DNA from: Cryptomeria japonica
Taxonomy: Eukaryota; Streptophyta; Pinopsida; Cupressales; Cupressaceae
Direction: 5' to 3'
Assembly (NCBI RefSeq): GCF_030272615.1
Contig: NC_081415.1
Span: forward strand, 104,028,796-104,092,795
DNA: 64,000 nucleotides
Under the pieces are notes generated by a model, which saw only the letters and a program-made list of their open reading frames with translations, was not told the origin of the DNA and made no database searches. Within the stretch, counting starts at the first letter, position 1, and each line of letters starts with the position of its first letter. This document shows positions 20,901 through 33,135 of this stretch, one piece after another. Both the position numbers and the translations under genes were made by a program.

Positions 20901-23635
20901 GCTCACGAGGTCGGAATTTGGGTCCAAACCTAAAAAAAATTATTTTGAAACAATTTTCACAATGAGACAACTCTTTAAAGCAATCTCTATATGCTCCAAG
21001 GTGAAAACGATTAGAACTTTCTTTTTACCATTTTTGCAATGTGACCAAAATATGCCAAGTAGCCTCTAGAATCGCATTCAAAAAATGGCCAAATGTCTGC
21101 TTGGAACCCCGAGAACTACCACTGATGGTAGAAAAAACAAATTACCAAACATTTTTTCTTGACATCATCATAATCATAAAATATTAATAGTCGAAGTTGC
21201 TCACCTAGCCATTACTGAAACTACACTTGTAAAACCCTTTCTAAAACTCACCAAATCGCCAACTTGAAAAAATACTAGATCTCTTCCTGGGGAGCTACCA
21301 CTCGAAGAATTAGTTCATTTAGCTTCAATAAATACGTATGCAAAAGGGATTTTCACCTATCCACTTCCTTCACAAAAATAATAAAAGTCAAAGATGACCC
21401 TTTTGAAACAATCTAGAAATGGAGTGAACAAACCTTTACAAACTCAGTTTGGTTTTGTCTTTGAAAAAAAAATCAACTGAATGTTGAAGCTCTTCAATCA
21501 TGCACAAAAGTACATGAACATGAGGAGAATCATGAGATCCAATCCATTCCACCTAACCATAAACTAGTTTTGAGATGTAAATCTTGAAATTATGCAACAA
21601 TGGTAGACTCAAGAAGGTGTAGACAACAAATACCAACAAATTGCATTTGCTTTTGACATGTGAAAAATATCAAACAAAGTCATAGAATTGTGAAAATGTA
21701 CATAGGAGTATATGAATATGGGAACAATTATGGGAAACAATTATTTTTTGATGGTAATCATCCAATTCCAAAATATTGACTTTCAAAGTTGACCACCTTG
21801 CCAAATTAGAGAATATGCAAACAACAAACTTCTTCAAAACCCATAAACTTGGTACTTGGAAGACATATCAGATTTGACTATGGGGGGTTGAGAGTGGAAA
21901 TGCGAACTCACTCATGGTGAATGAACATGGTCCCCAAGTGGTTTTACATGACAATCACGGGACATCAAGTTATGAACCTTCAAACTAGGCTACTTGGGAA
22001 AATTTGCTAGTGTACTTTTGAGGACTACAACCATTCTTTCATGGGCACTTCAAATTTTGCCGAAATTTGGTGCTAACACACTTGATTCTTGAAATTTGAT
22101 TATAAGTTTCTTTGAAGATACTTACCCTAGAACTACAACCAATTAGTTCAATGATATGATAATTCTTGTTACCCCTAACTTATTTCTTCCATTGTGTATC
22201 TGGATGAATAAAATTAGTCCATAAAGATGAGGCAAATGATTAAGCCACCTACAAAGTGTTAGAATGCCTTTTTGCCAAAACTCATAATTTTATTTAGTCA
22301 AAGAGATTACATTAAGATGAGTTTAATAACCCATGACTACTAGAATGATGCACTTCCAAAATGATAAAAACAAAGATCAATGACATGAAATGTGGATGAA
22401 ATGAAGTGATTAGATGAAAACAACATCTCCCCAATTGTCAAAATTTATGGATCTATAAAATATATGCAATAAATATAGTCTAAAAAAAGTGTATGAATGG
22501 ATTTGTATAGTTTCTCAATACCTTTCCAATTCCATAAGAATCACAAAAATTAGAGATTGTAGCAAAAAGTGATGAGCTTAGGAGCCAGAAAAGAAGATCT
22601 TACTTCAAACAAAAAATATTGGGATTAAAATGATTTTTTTGGAAAATGACTTGTGCTACTAGAAAGTAGACAGGACTAAATTTTTGGCAATATCTATTTT
22701 TTGAAAAAGCAATACCGTATACCTAAGTTATTGCAAAAAAAACCTGTTAGGCACTTAGGGGATCCACAACTAACACTTGGGGGCTAAATCGGTTGGCTCC
22801 AAGTCACACCATGTGACCACACATTGTGCAAGAAGAAAAAAGAGCATCACCCAAGAGGGTAGTACTGGGTCTAAGTTCCAAGTAGCAGTGGCTATCTTTG
22901 GTGGCTTGATTGGGTTGCAACATCTGCACCACCTATGCTAAGGGCTCCTTTTTTTAGAGGATATGGTCACTAGTGTGACCAAAACATTTAAACAATAACT
23001 TGTGGGCACACACAAATAAACATTGATTGACAATTTTAAACCAAATATTTAAATAAAAGATACTACCAAATTCGTACCATTCAATATAACAATTGATTTG
23101 ACCAATGACCAAATATAAAAACCAAGTATTGTTCTAATGAAAGAAGCGCATAATTTATAGAATAATGATGTAATGATTATGTATGTACAAAATATTCAAA
23201 GAGAATATTCCATCAGATAAGATAGCGCCTTTTGAGTACAATATGTACAATATGACTAGGTACAAAATTGTATGCTCATACAAATTTTGATTTGTGGCAA
23301 AATAACCTTTGATGCCCCTAGGACAAAGTCTCCATTTTCAATTATATGATAGACAATTTGTAGGTTTCTAGGCCTTTTGGATGGAATTCTAGGATCAAAA
23401 TAAGCCTAAAGTGCCCAAAAAATTTAGCTACCTCTTGGATTTGATATCTTTAAACCCTACTTAAAACCCTCATAGATCTAACAAAACATAATGAAATCTC
23501 ATGAAATGAAAGGAAAACCTAACCATTTTTTACACCCTTTATTCAACCATGAGGTCCTTGAAACCCCAATCTACAAACAATAAATTCTTCAAGCCATATG
23601 ACAACCCTTAGATTTGGGAACAAATTTGCAATGTT
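20901..23635. other. AT-rich stretch without recognisable genes
   Basis: No open frame above 60 codons and no domain I recognise on either strand. It may be the internal region of the reversed element whose primer site and LTR stand at 23636-23990, because the last 300 bases resemble the leader of element G (CTAAAGTGCCCAAAAAA, runs of AAACCCTAG-like text). If so, it is a non-autonomous or completely decayed element. Confidence 0.45.
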
Positions 23636-23990
23636 GGAGCTCTAATACCATGTAGGAGTTTATTGGTAACTCCAAAACATCCCCATAATCCTTGAAAGAC
23701 AAAAAAAAATTCAATGAGAGAGAAAATGACAAGAATATCTTGCTTCATTATGCAATATTGATTTATTGAATATAAATTATACAATGAGATGCCTTGATTA
23801 TAAAGGTAATGTGAGAATTAGGATTAAACATGATTTTGACATGTGTCTTATTCCTATACAATGAGACAACTACCTCAATCAATTATTAAATGACCTAGGT
23901 AAACTTTATTAGTTGATCTTGTATGTGGTTATTTGTGCATCGATATGTTGTACTTAAGATAAGATGATAGATATAGAGACTTGATTATAG
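23636..23990 (-). mobile_element. Reversed Copia-like LTR with primer site (LARD/TRIM-like remnant)
   Basis: The minus strand has TGGTATTAGAGC (23639-23650), one transition from the initiator-Met primer site. It directly follows an LTR end ...CTCCTACA; on the plus strand the LTR begins TGTAGGAGTT at 23651. A TATA-like TTTATAATC (minus) lies near 23800, with a layout like the LTRs of element H. The other LTR boundary is not clear; 23990 is an estimate. No second LTR was found. Confidence 0.5.
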
Positions 23991-24420
23991 TTTTGGGTTC
24001 ATATGTTGATGACACAAAGTTCTATCTATGATGGTTCACCCTTCTTTGAGATATGGTTAGATTGGTTAAATTGGCATTATCCTTTATAAATTTACTATTG
24101 TTGTTATTCCAACTGGTATGAGTAAGGAAAATACTTAGATCATTTTTATCATTTGAATTTGATAATTTTATTTATATAAATATAGTGCAGGTATCATTAT
24201 CAATTGGTATGATTCACCTTGGCATGATCCTTTCATTTTATAGATGACATATTGGAGGATGTACAAAGATTTTTATTGATGGTGGGTATCATGGTTTCTT
24301 TAATAGGTGTCTTGTTGAAGCATGAGAGCATGGTAAAAAATCAAGTGGTGTGTGCTTAGCTAAGGGATATTCTTCCTTTTGTTTGCAATTCCTTTGGGTG
24401 TACTTATAATGTATGGTATA
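23991..24420. other. Unassigned AT-rich sequence left of element D
   Basis: No coding frame or repeat recognised. It may include the end of the reversed LTR and the target region of element D, whose duplication would be about 24416-24420 (GTATA). The partner copy lies outside the window. Confidence 0.35.
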
Positions 24421-25663
24421 TGTTGGCACTATGTGTTATCATTGATGTCAAACTGATGTCTAACAATATGTGTTGTCATTAAGGAGATGTGTTGATCGGG
24501 TTTTGTAATTAGTTTTCATTGTTGGTAAGGCATATTTGAGAGTGATTGTGCCTCAAACTCTATTAGTATCTTGGATCTATAAAGAAAGATTGTTTGAAGG
24601 TTTAGTAGAGGTATTCATGGTAGTATGTAAGTTTATTGTCATGATATGTATTAATACACGTGATTTATATTTTGGTTATATGATGAGGTCACTTTGGTTG
24701 GTGTCTATGTATTCAAGAAGTCAGATGGATGATGGTGAGCTTAGTTACATATTCAACTTCCTTGCCTATGATTGTGGACTCATAATTCGATCCACATTTT
24801 GTTGCATTGCATGTTTTAGGTATGCAGTTCAAGATTTAAGTTAAGGAGTATGCAAGGTCTCTTTCTACTAGTTTTCATGACATTCAAACTTATAAACAAA
24901 AAAAGATAAGGGTTTGTACTCCATATCTGAATCTATCAGTGTAAGGTGTTCATGTTGGCTCACTATAATTCTCCACATTCTACTATAGTAATTGGTATGG
25001 CTATGTGTTTTTGGTGATATGTTAAGCATGGTTTATTGGACCAGTACTATGAGTTTCAAGTTGTTGGTGCTTTGGTGCATAATATTCATTATGTTTATAT
25101 CACACATTCTATTTAGTCTACAATATGTTTGCTAGTTCAGTAGATTGTTTCTTCTACACCAACATTTGATAATTGATTACTTCGGGATATGTTTGTAGAA
25201 ATATTTTAGATGTTCTTTAGTGATTTCATCTTTGTCTACATAATGTTTTGAGACTCTCTCTGATGATAAGAAGGAAAACAATTAGAAATTTTGACAGTGG
25301 TGTTGTTATTTGGGTTGATCGGTTATCTTCCCTCAAGTGTGGTTGATCTTGACCTATCTTATTGGATTTAAAGGATGTCATATGGAATGTTTGTTGTTTA
25401 GTTAAGTCTTAGGCTGATCTGCAACTATTTTTTATGATGGTGAATGTATTTAAGGCCGACCTATATTGTGTTGCATGTTTCATTTGTTAGGTCCTATGTG
25501 AGCTTACCTGATTGATGTTTGAGGATGTTGCAAAGGATATATAATGAAGAATAAATAATTTATAGAGATGTGAGATTTTATGTAAAGTATGGAAATGTGC
25601 AAAATGGTTCAATGATATATCAGATGATTATGAAGTGTGTGAAATTTATGACAAATTAATTAG
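24421..25663 (+). repeat. 5' LTR of element D, first part
   Basis: Matches 60385-61650 of the 3' LTR. It ends at target ATTAG (25659-25663), where element B begins. The LTR resumes at 43828. The frame at 24536-24844 is inside this LTR and has no counterpart in the 3' copy, so I do not call it a gene. Confidence 0.82.
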
Positions 25664-28190
25664 TGTTGGCATTGTGTTGTCATTGATGTCAACTGGTTTT
25701 GTGGTCATGGGATATCAACTAGCATGTTATGAGTTATGGAGTGTTCACCAGTGAGCAAGTATTGGAGACCGATATGGTATGTCAACCGGTGAGTGATATG
25801 TTGGCAGCATGTTGTTGCCAACCAGTAAGCATGGGATTGGTATACAAGAAAGGTTGAACTTATAAAGAATATACATTGCAACCAGTATGTAATATGTGAA
25901 ACAATAGGACTCCCATCAGATAAAGATGGTGACACAGGATGAAGAGAAGATAGACAGAGAGTGTTCCCAACCAGATTATATGTCAGGTTGAAGTCGTTTC
26001 TGCTCTAACAAGAAGTCATATTAGTGAAATGTAGGAAGCAGACTGGGCAAAATGTAAAGAAAACTGGTTCCCGCCAGTCATTGATCAACATGTGACAAGT
26101 ATCCACTCTTATCGGGTGATTGGCATGTTTAGTGCATTGGTCCATCTACTCTCATTGGTAAGTAGTAATACTTAGGTTATCTCACAACATGCATGGGATG
26201 CATCATAACCCTCCAAGATAAGACAAAGAAGTTAAAGGCAATTGATTGAAGGCACATACCAGATGATCAAATTAAAACATGAGGAAGCCTCCAACATGTG
26301 AAACCAAAGATGTGCACTGGATCAGCAAGAGAAGGCATGATGAGCTACTGGGACATAAAAAGTAGGATAAGGAGTGATGTGTTTTCCACCTTAGAAAACC
26401 AGTTGAGAGGAGAATGGGTCAAATGAAGATGAAGGTGAGGTTTTTCAGTTGCAAACATGGAGTTATCAAAATGCTGATATCAATAGAGATCCATGTTGAT
26501 GATTGATGTTTGAGTTGTCTTGCAACTAGTATGCAGGTAGGAAAGTAAGGTATGTTACCGTTATGCAAACAAAAGTGTATTCAACCGGTAAGAATGTCAA
26601 CTGACAAGGGACCAAAGAGGCAAAGTTGAAAGGCTCTCATCAGATGAAGATGTGTATGGTGACTCACTCTAGACATGTGTTTTGTTATAGTGATTGAGAT
26701 AATGTGATGCAACTGGAAGAACAAAAATACACATGGTATGAAGGATAACCAGTATGGAAGTTGAACTATTAGGTATAACTGATTGTGTATTGTGGTAGGT
26801 TACTAAGTTTGAATTGACACAAGTGACTGAGCTGAGGTGGATGCCGACAAAGAGGACACATGTACTCCAAGTGTCAAACATGCAGTTATCAGTGAAGAGT
26901 GTTTTCGTGAGGTAGTTGGTGAGTAGGTTAACATTAATATCGACTGCGGAAATCATGGGTTAAGTGCAAGAGGATGCGACTCGAGGTAGACCAAAAGGTG
27001 AAGATCTGTGGTGTGATAATCGATGCAGATCAGATTTGGTGAAGACAACCACGAGATCATTATGGTGATTGACAAGTTCAAGCTCGACAAATGGGTTGCA
27101 GACTACTAAGTATAGTAAACGTGCACGAGGATCAGAAGATGGTGTGTTATCTGATTTGTTACAGGTTGTCAATCCCCAAGAAGATCATATATGATTTTAT
27201 ATGACTCACAATCAGTGAGAGAAAACCCTAGCACACCAAGTTTGAAGTTATGTTTTTGTGGGAAAGCACAAGGATAAATGTGCAAATCAAAGATCATAGT
27301 GGATTGATGTTGCTAGATGTTGCAAGCCGGATAAAGAAGAAGAAGAGCGTGTTTTAGTTCGAGTGCAATCCATAGAAGATCATAGTGACTGAGTGTTGAA
27401 GAGGCATAACCGGTGACATGGTTTAATAGAGTTTAAACCGGTGAGGTCAAGGTAACTGGTAAGCTGCTAAAGATTGTAGCAGTCAAGTGAACTGATAGTG
27501 TTACAACCGGTAAGAAGGAAGCAGAGAGGGAAGCAGTGCAGTGTGAGTGTCTAAGAAGATTTGGCAAGGTAAAAGTAGAGCAAAAGGGAATCAGACAGAG
27601 AGGTTTGACAACCGGTAAACAGGTGCATGGTCTGACAGCCCATCCAATCGGTATAGCCTGAACCAATAAGGCAAAAATAGTAAAAAGGGGAAGAGACAGA
27701 GAGGGTGAGAAGAGAACCGGTAGAGAATAGAGAAGGGTTGAACTGGAAGAGAAGAGGTGGATCAGAAGAGATATTATTTGTAGAGGTTACAAAACTCATT
27801 TGCAACCGGGTTATTACTACTGTTTTGATATAATGGATTGTAATCACTGAGTTGGTGCTCCTTGGGTTGGTGTCCTAAATTAGGGGTTAGTGCTCCTTAG
27901 GTTGGAGCCCAAAACTTTGTAATACAGTATTTATTGTGAGGCTAGATTAGAGCAGTAGACTCTAGCAGTATTTCTCACTGAGGCTTTTCCCACATAAGGT
28001 TTTCCTCATACATCTAGTGTTATGTGATGTGTATCGGTGTGTACTTGCATCTTGATGTCTTCTCTTATCTCACCGGTATATTTACTATGTTTGAATTGCT
28101 AACCACTACACACTTTTAGGATTAAAAGGTTAAGGTTTTTGATAACCACTTATTCACCCCCCCCCTCTCAGTGGCATCTTGTGCTCTACA
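25664..28190 (+). repeat. 5' LTR of element B (2527 bp)
   Basis: It starts TGTTGGCATTGTGTTGTCATTG and ends CTTGTGCTCTACA after a C-run and CTCTCAGTGG, directly before the primer site. Matches 31228-32558 plus 38631-39836. Confidence 0.93.
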
Positions 28191-28192
28191 AT

Positions 28193-28204
28193 TGGTATCA
28201 GAGC
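28193..28204 (+). other. Primer binding site of element B (initiator-Met tRNA)
   Basis: TGGTATCAGAGC two bases after the 5' LTR, unmutated. Confidence 0.92.
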
Positions 28205-28236
28205 CTTGGTTCATAGTTAGATAAGCTTTCTCCTGC

Positions 28237-30170
28237 TTGGGTAGATTCAGGTTTATGAACACAATGGTTAGTTTTGTGTCAACCCCTACTCTGATATTTG
28301 ATGGGTCAAACTTTTCCATTTGGGCTTGTAGGATGGAAGTCTACCTATCCTTTTTAGGGTATGATGTCTGGATGTCAGTTGTAAATGGCTATTCTAGTCC
28401 GACTAGTCCTCCCACTAGTCCTAAAGCTGAAAGAAGATCTATGAGAAATGTTGAAGCCATGAAATCTATACTCAATGGGCTCTCAAATGATGTTTCTTCA
28501 CAGGTGAAAAGATGCAAATCAACAAAGATCTTGTGGGATAAATTGAAGAAACTCTATGAAAATGAACCTAGCACTACAAAACCGGTGTGTGTGAGCAAGA
28601 AGATAATAAGACACATGGACACATAGATGATGAAAATAGATAAGTTAGCAGTAGTATCAATGATGAAGAATAAATCCATCTCTCCATGGCTCAAGAGACA
28701 CAAAGTAACCTACACACATCAAAAAATCATAACTTAGATCAATCCTACCGACACGATGTGTTTGGAAGCAATGGTGAAGATGAAGCTGAAGTTGATCTTG
28801 AAGGAGAACTTGTAAGTGCACTTGAGGAGCTTAGAAAAGTAAGAAAAGAATACAAGTTGTTCAAGAATGTTGCTATTGTGGAACAAAACCAGTTGATCAA
28901 ATGTCTCGAAGAATCTGACGAATGTAGCTCAGAGTTGAAAACACAACTAGAAGATGCCAAGAAGATCAATGAAGAAACAAAAACAAAGCTAGAGGCCAAG
29001 GATAAATAATATAAGAAGCTATAAGGTGAAATAGAGAATCTCAGGAAAGACCTTGATAAGTGCCAAGATGAGCTCAAGATGAGGATCTGGTTTGATAGCA
29101 GCTTTGAAGCCTTAGACAAAATGTTGAATAAACAAAAATACTCCAAGGATATCAAAGGATTAGGTCTTGATGCTAGTATGTGCTCCACAAGCAAGGTTGT
29201 CACCAACAAAGAAATTCAATTTGTTCCCTCATGTGGAGATAACAAAGGACAGACCTTCACAGTAAAAAATTCTCCAAGGAAGAAGGTTGACCTAACTACA
29301 TCTGGTGAAGACATGAGGACGAAGACCCATGTTTCAAGGAGGAATAATGCAGATCCAAAAGGAAAAATGAAGTTGAATGAACGTGGCTTCATCAGAAATA
29401 AGAACATAAGAAGACAACCTGGAATACCTCATGTCGATACAAGAAAAAGAGATTTTTTTGCACACAAAACTAAGAATGGGAGAAGGCCAAGACATATGTT
29501 TGTTGTAAATGAGCATCCTAGGATCAACAACAAAGGAAGAAGGAATGGAGGAAATGATCTTGCAAGATCACCTCATTCTTAGCAGAATAAACGTGTAAGT
29601 AATAAGCCCTCCTTTGATTATTTTTTTTCATGTAAATGATATGGCCATAGAGTATATGAATGCAAAATAAGGTCTAGGAATAGACAAAATGTTTTTCCTA
29701 GGAACAATAATTCTGTTTGTCAAAGATGTAATAGTTTTGGCCATAGAAGTCATGAATATAGAAAGAAGAACATTCAGTCATATAGCAGTCGATATAACAG
29801 TCATGCTCAATATGGAAATGAAAGAGTTGCATGGAACAAAAGGAGAAGTCTCCCTACAAGATCAAGAAATCCATCGGTTCTGGTAGTTGGCTACAACAAC
29901 ATGATCAGAGGAAGAAGATCAAACCGGTTTGATAGAAGGTCCTCCAATCATTTGGCTAGCGTGAACACAATATGTTTCTACAACAATGCTTCCAATCATG
30001 GTCCATAATTTTGTAGAGAAAGGACCAATCAGTAAAAGAAAGCCAGCACTGCTCCAAATACTATATATGAGAAAAGGGAGATCAAGCAGGTATGGAGGAA
30101 GATGCAAGAGAGTAGAACCATGGACCGACACTATGCATCAAATGCACAGGTGATATCTCCTAAGGCTTAA
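28237..30170 (+). pseudogene. Sirevirus-like gag (ORF1) of element B
   Basis: The N-terminal part (28237-28620) reads FDGSNFSIWACRMEVYL and STKILWDKLKKLYE, the usual DUF4219/UBN2 gag start. After a frameshift between 28620 and 28690 follows a coiled-coil part with VDLEGELVSALEELRKVRKE, then LDKMLNKQKYSKDIKGLGLD, the Sirevirus gag signature before the zinc fingers. Then come basic residues and three decayed CCHC knuckles (about 29609-29655, 29715-29760, 29970-30020). In two of them one Cys is Tyr or Phe. Stops at 29007, 29580, 29637 and near 30007 are TAA, TAG and TGA, each explicable from CAA, CAG or CGA. Gag would form the virus-like particle and package the RNA. No pol follows. Confidence 0.82.
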
Positions 30171-31227
30171 AGGAGATGCAGGACTCAAGGGGAGTTACAT
30201 ATTGATCACATCATTCACCCCCATAGTTGAAATGGACAAATGGAAGGACAAGCTACTACTGGTATAAGGGAAAAGATGAAATAACAGTGTGTGTGGTTGA
30301 TGCCTTGGCTACACATTTACATCTGAGAGATAGATTATTGTTGCATGTGTCAATGGATGGTTCAAATTGTAATTGGGATCAGAGGTACTTGACACAAGAA
30401 GACAGAGGTTGATGGACAAAGTGTTCTAATAGAGATATTGGACCGATATGGTAAACCGATATGTATAGCATGTTACTAGTATGGATATTGACCGGAATTG
30501 AAAATTATGTGAGCCAATGTGTTCTAGGATCATTGTAGTGACTCTTGTGGCGTAGATTGAGGAAGTTATGTCTCAGGAGATATTGGAGAAGACCTGAATG
30601 ACAATGTGTTGGTCTGGTAGTGGACCTTATGTGCATGCATCATTTTGATTCAATTGGTTTGGTAGTTCACATGATGATGATGTGATTTAGCATTGTGGTC
30701 ATGTAAGATCATGTCACAAGTTGTGATGGATATCATGGAAGTGGAAGGCCATCGGTAGATCATGTATGCTCAGATCTACTAGTATAAGGTGCAAATTGGA
30801 GTTTTGATTTAGGACGTATCAGGAAATGAAGACCTGGGATCTATGGTTTAGGGGGAGTTCACATTTATATCTTTTTATCAGTATCAATGTTAGCATCAAC
30901 ACTTGGTATCAAAAAATTGGTGTTAGAATAACTTTTTGCATATCAAATGGAAGAAGATGCGGTTTAATCGACAGGTAAGTGAAATTCATTGACAGACTTT
31001 TCAACAATTGGTATCCGACTAGTATATATAATTGGTGTCAGATAGTGTTTAAGCCCTCTATCTCAAGTGTTGTTGGATAAGAGGATGTAGAGTACAATAG
31101 TCAAAGTAGGAGAAGCAACCAGTAGAAATTTTTGCCAGTACCCTTTGCCATTGTTATCAAAGGGGGAGAAAAAACCAGTAGTATACTGGAAACTACATGT
31201 GTTGACATCAATGCCAAAGGGGGAGAT
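30171..31227 (+). other. Noncoding 3' region of element B with polypurine boxes and hairpin
   Basis: No pol or ORF2 remains. AGGGGGAG boxes stand near 30851, 31155 and 31216-31227, the last abutting the 3' LTR. GTTGACATCAATG (31201-31213) pairs with CATTGATGTTAAC (31245-31257), 12 of 13, across the PPT, and TGCCAA (31212) pairs with TTGGCA (31230). Confidence 0.7.
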
Positions 31228-32558
31228 TGTTGGCATTGTGTTGTCATTGATGTTAACTGGTACTATTGTCATTGATGTCAACTAGTTTTGTGGTCATGGG
31301 ATATCAACCAACATATTACAAGTTATGGAGTGTTGATCGATGAGCAAGTATTGGAGACCGGTATGGTATGTCAACCGGTGAGTGATATGTTGGTAGTTTG
31401 TTGTTGCCAACTAGTAAGCATGGGACTGGTATGCAAGAAGGTTTAACTTATGAAGAATATGCAATGCAACCAGTATGCAAGATGTGAAACAACAGGACTC
31501 CCACCAGATAAAGATCGTGACATAGGATGAAGAGAAGACTGATACAGAGTGTGCCCAATGAGATCATATGTCAGGTTGAAGTTGTGTATTCTCTAATAGG
31601 AAGTCATATTAGTGCAATGCAGGAAGGAAATTGAGCATAATGTAATTACAACTAGTTCCCACCATTTATTGATCAACAGGTGACAAGGATCCACTCTCAC
31701 TGGGTGACTGGCATGTTTAGTGCATTGGTCCCTCTACTCCCATCGATGAGTAGTAATACATAGCTTATGTTACAACATTCATGGGATGCATCATAGATCG
31801 AAGGCACATACCAGATGATCAAAGTGAAATGTGAGGAAGCCTCCAGCATGTGAAACCAGGGATGTGCACTGCATCAGCAAGAGAAGGCATGATGAGCTAT
31901 CGAGAAAAAAAAGGTAGGATAAGGAGTGATGTGTTTGCCACCTTAGAAAACCAATTGAGAGGAGAACTGGTCAAATAAAGATGAAGGTGATTCTTTGCAC
32001 TTGCAAACATGGAGTTAACAAAATTTTGATATCAATAGAGATCCATGTTGATGATTGATGTTTGAGTTGTCTTGCAACCGATATGCAAGTAGGCAAGTAA
32101 GGTATGTTACCGGTATGCAGACATAAGTGTCGTCAATAGATAAGGATGTCAATTGACAAGAGACCAAAGAGGAAAAGGTGAAAGGCTCACATTGGATGAA
32201 GATGTGTATGGTGACTCACTATAGACATGTGTCTTGTTGTAGTGACCGAGATAATGTGATCCAACTGGCAGAATAGAAATCCACATAGTATGAAGGATAA
32301 CTGGTAGGGAAGTTGAACCAGTAGGTATACATCGGTTGTGTGTTGTGGTCGGTGACTGTCTAAACTGACCCAAGTGACTGATTTGAGGTGGATACCAACA
32401 AAGAGGACACATGGACTCCAGGTGTCAAACATGCAGTTGTCAGTGAAGAGTGTTTTGGCGAGGTAGTTGGTGAGTAGGTCGACATTAATGTTGACTAAGG
32501 AAATCATGGGTTAGGTGCAGGAGGATGTGGCTTGAGGTAGACCAAAATGTGAATATCT

Positions 32559-32923
32559 TGTGAGAGTTGAGAAATACAACACCATAGGAGCCCAAATGAT
32601 CTTTGTAAGTTGAATAAACCTATTACAAGGAGAAGCAAGGAAGCAACATAGAAAAAAACAAATATACAGGAAATGCTCAAAAAGATGAGAGCTTTGTATT
32701 CAAAAAAATGTGTAATAGAATAATGATACAAAGAAAATAATTCAACCTCTAATAGGTCAAGAAACCCTAAAAGGGAAAACCCTAGGCTTGCACATAATAA
32801 TTAATAAAAGAATTAATTATTATGCACCTAATGTTAGCTTAAGTGTAAAAGAAATAAAGGGGAACTTAATTAATTAAACAAATGTCGTTTGATTAATCAA
32901 GTAAAGACTCGATTACTCTAACA
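32559..32923 (-). repeat. 3' LTR of element G (365 bp)
   Basis: TGTGAGAGTTGAG ... ACTCTAACA on the plus strand, nearly the same as 38261-38625, followed by the complement of the polypurine tract. Confidence 0.93.
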
Positions 32924-33135
32924 CCCCCCTTAAGCTAGACTTAGGGAGAAGCTAAAACCTAAAACAACTACTAAAAGCAAGAAAGATGGGTCCCGACAAC
33001 AAGGCCTGATCAAGTACCCAAATATAATGAAATCTCTATGAAATGGAGAAAAAGGAGAAAACCCAGTGGGAAAAAAACTCCTCTCCAAAAAGAGATAAAA
33101 GAACATGCTGAAAGAAACAAGAAAGAAGGAAGGCC

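Noticed and set aside
24536-24844. 102-codon frame starting MRVIVPQTLL
   Set aside because: It lies in the 5' LTR of element D; the matching part of the 3' LTR is not open.
30227-30412. 61-codon frame in element B as an ORF2 relic
   Set aside because: No similarity to ORF2 of C or D and no recognisable domain.
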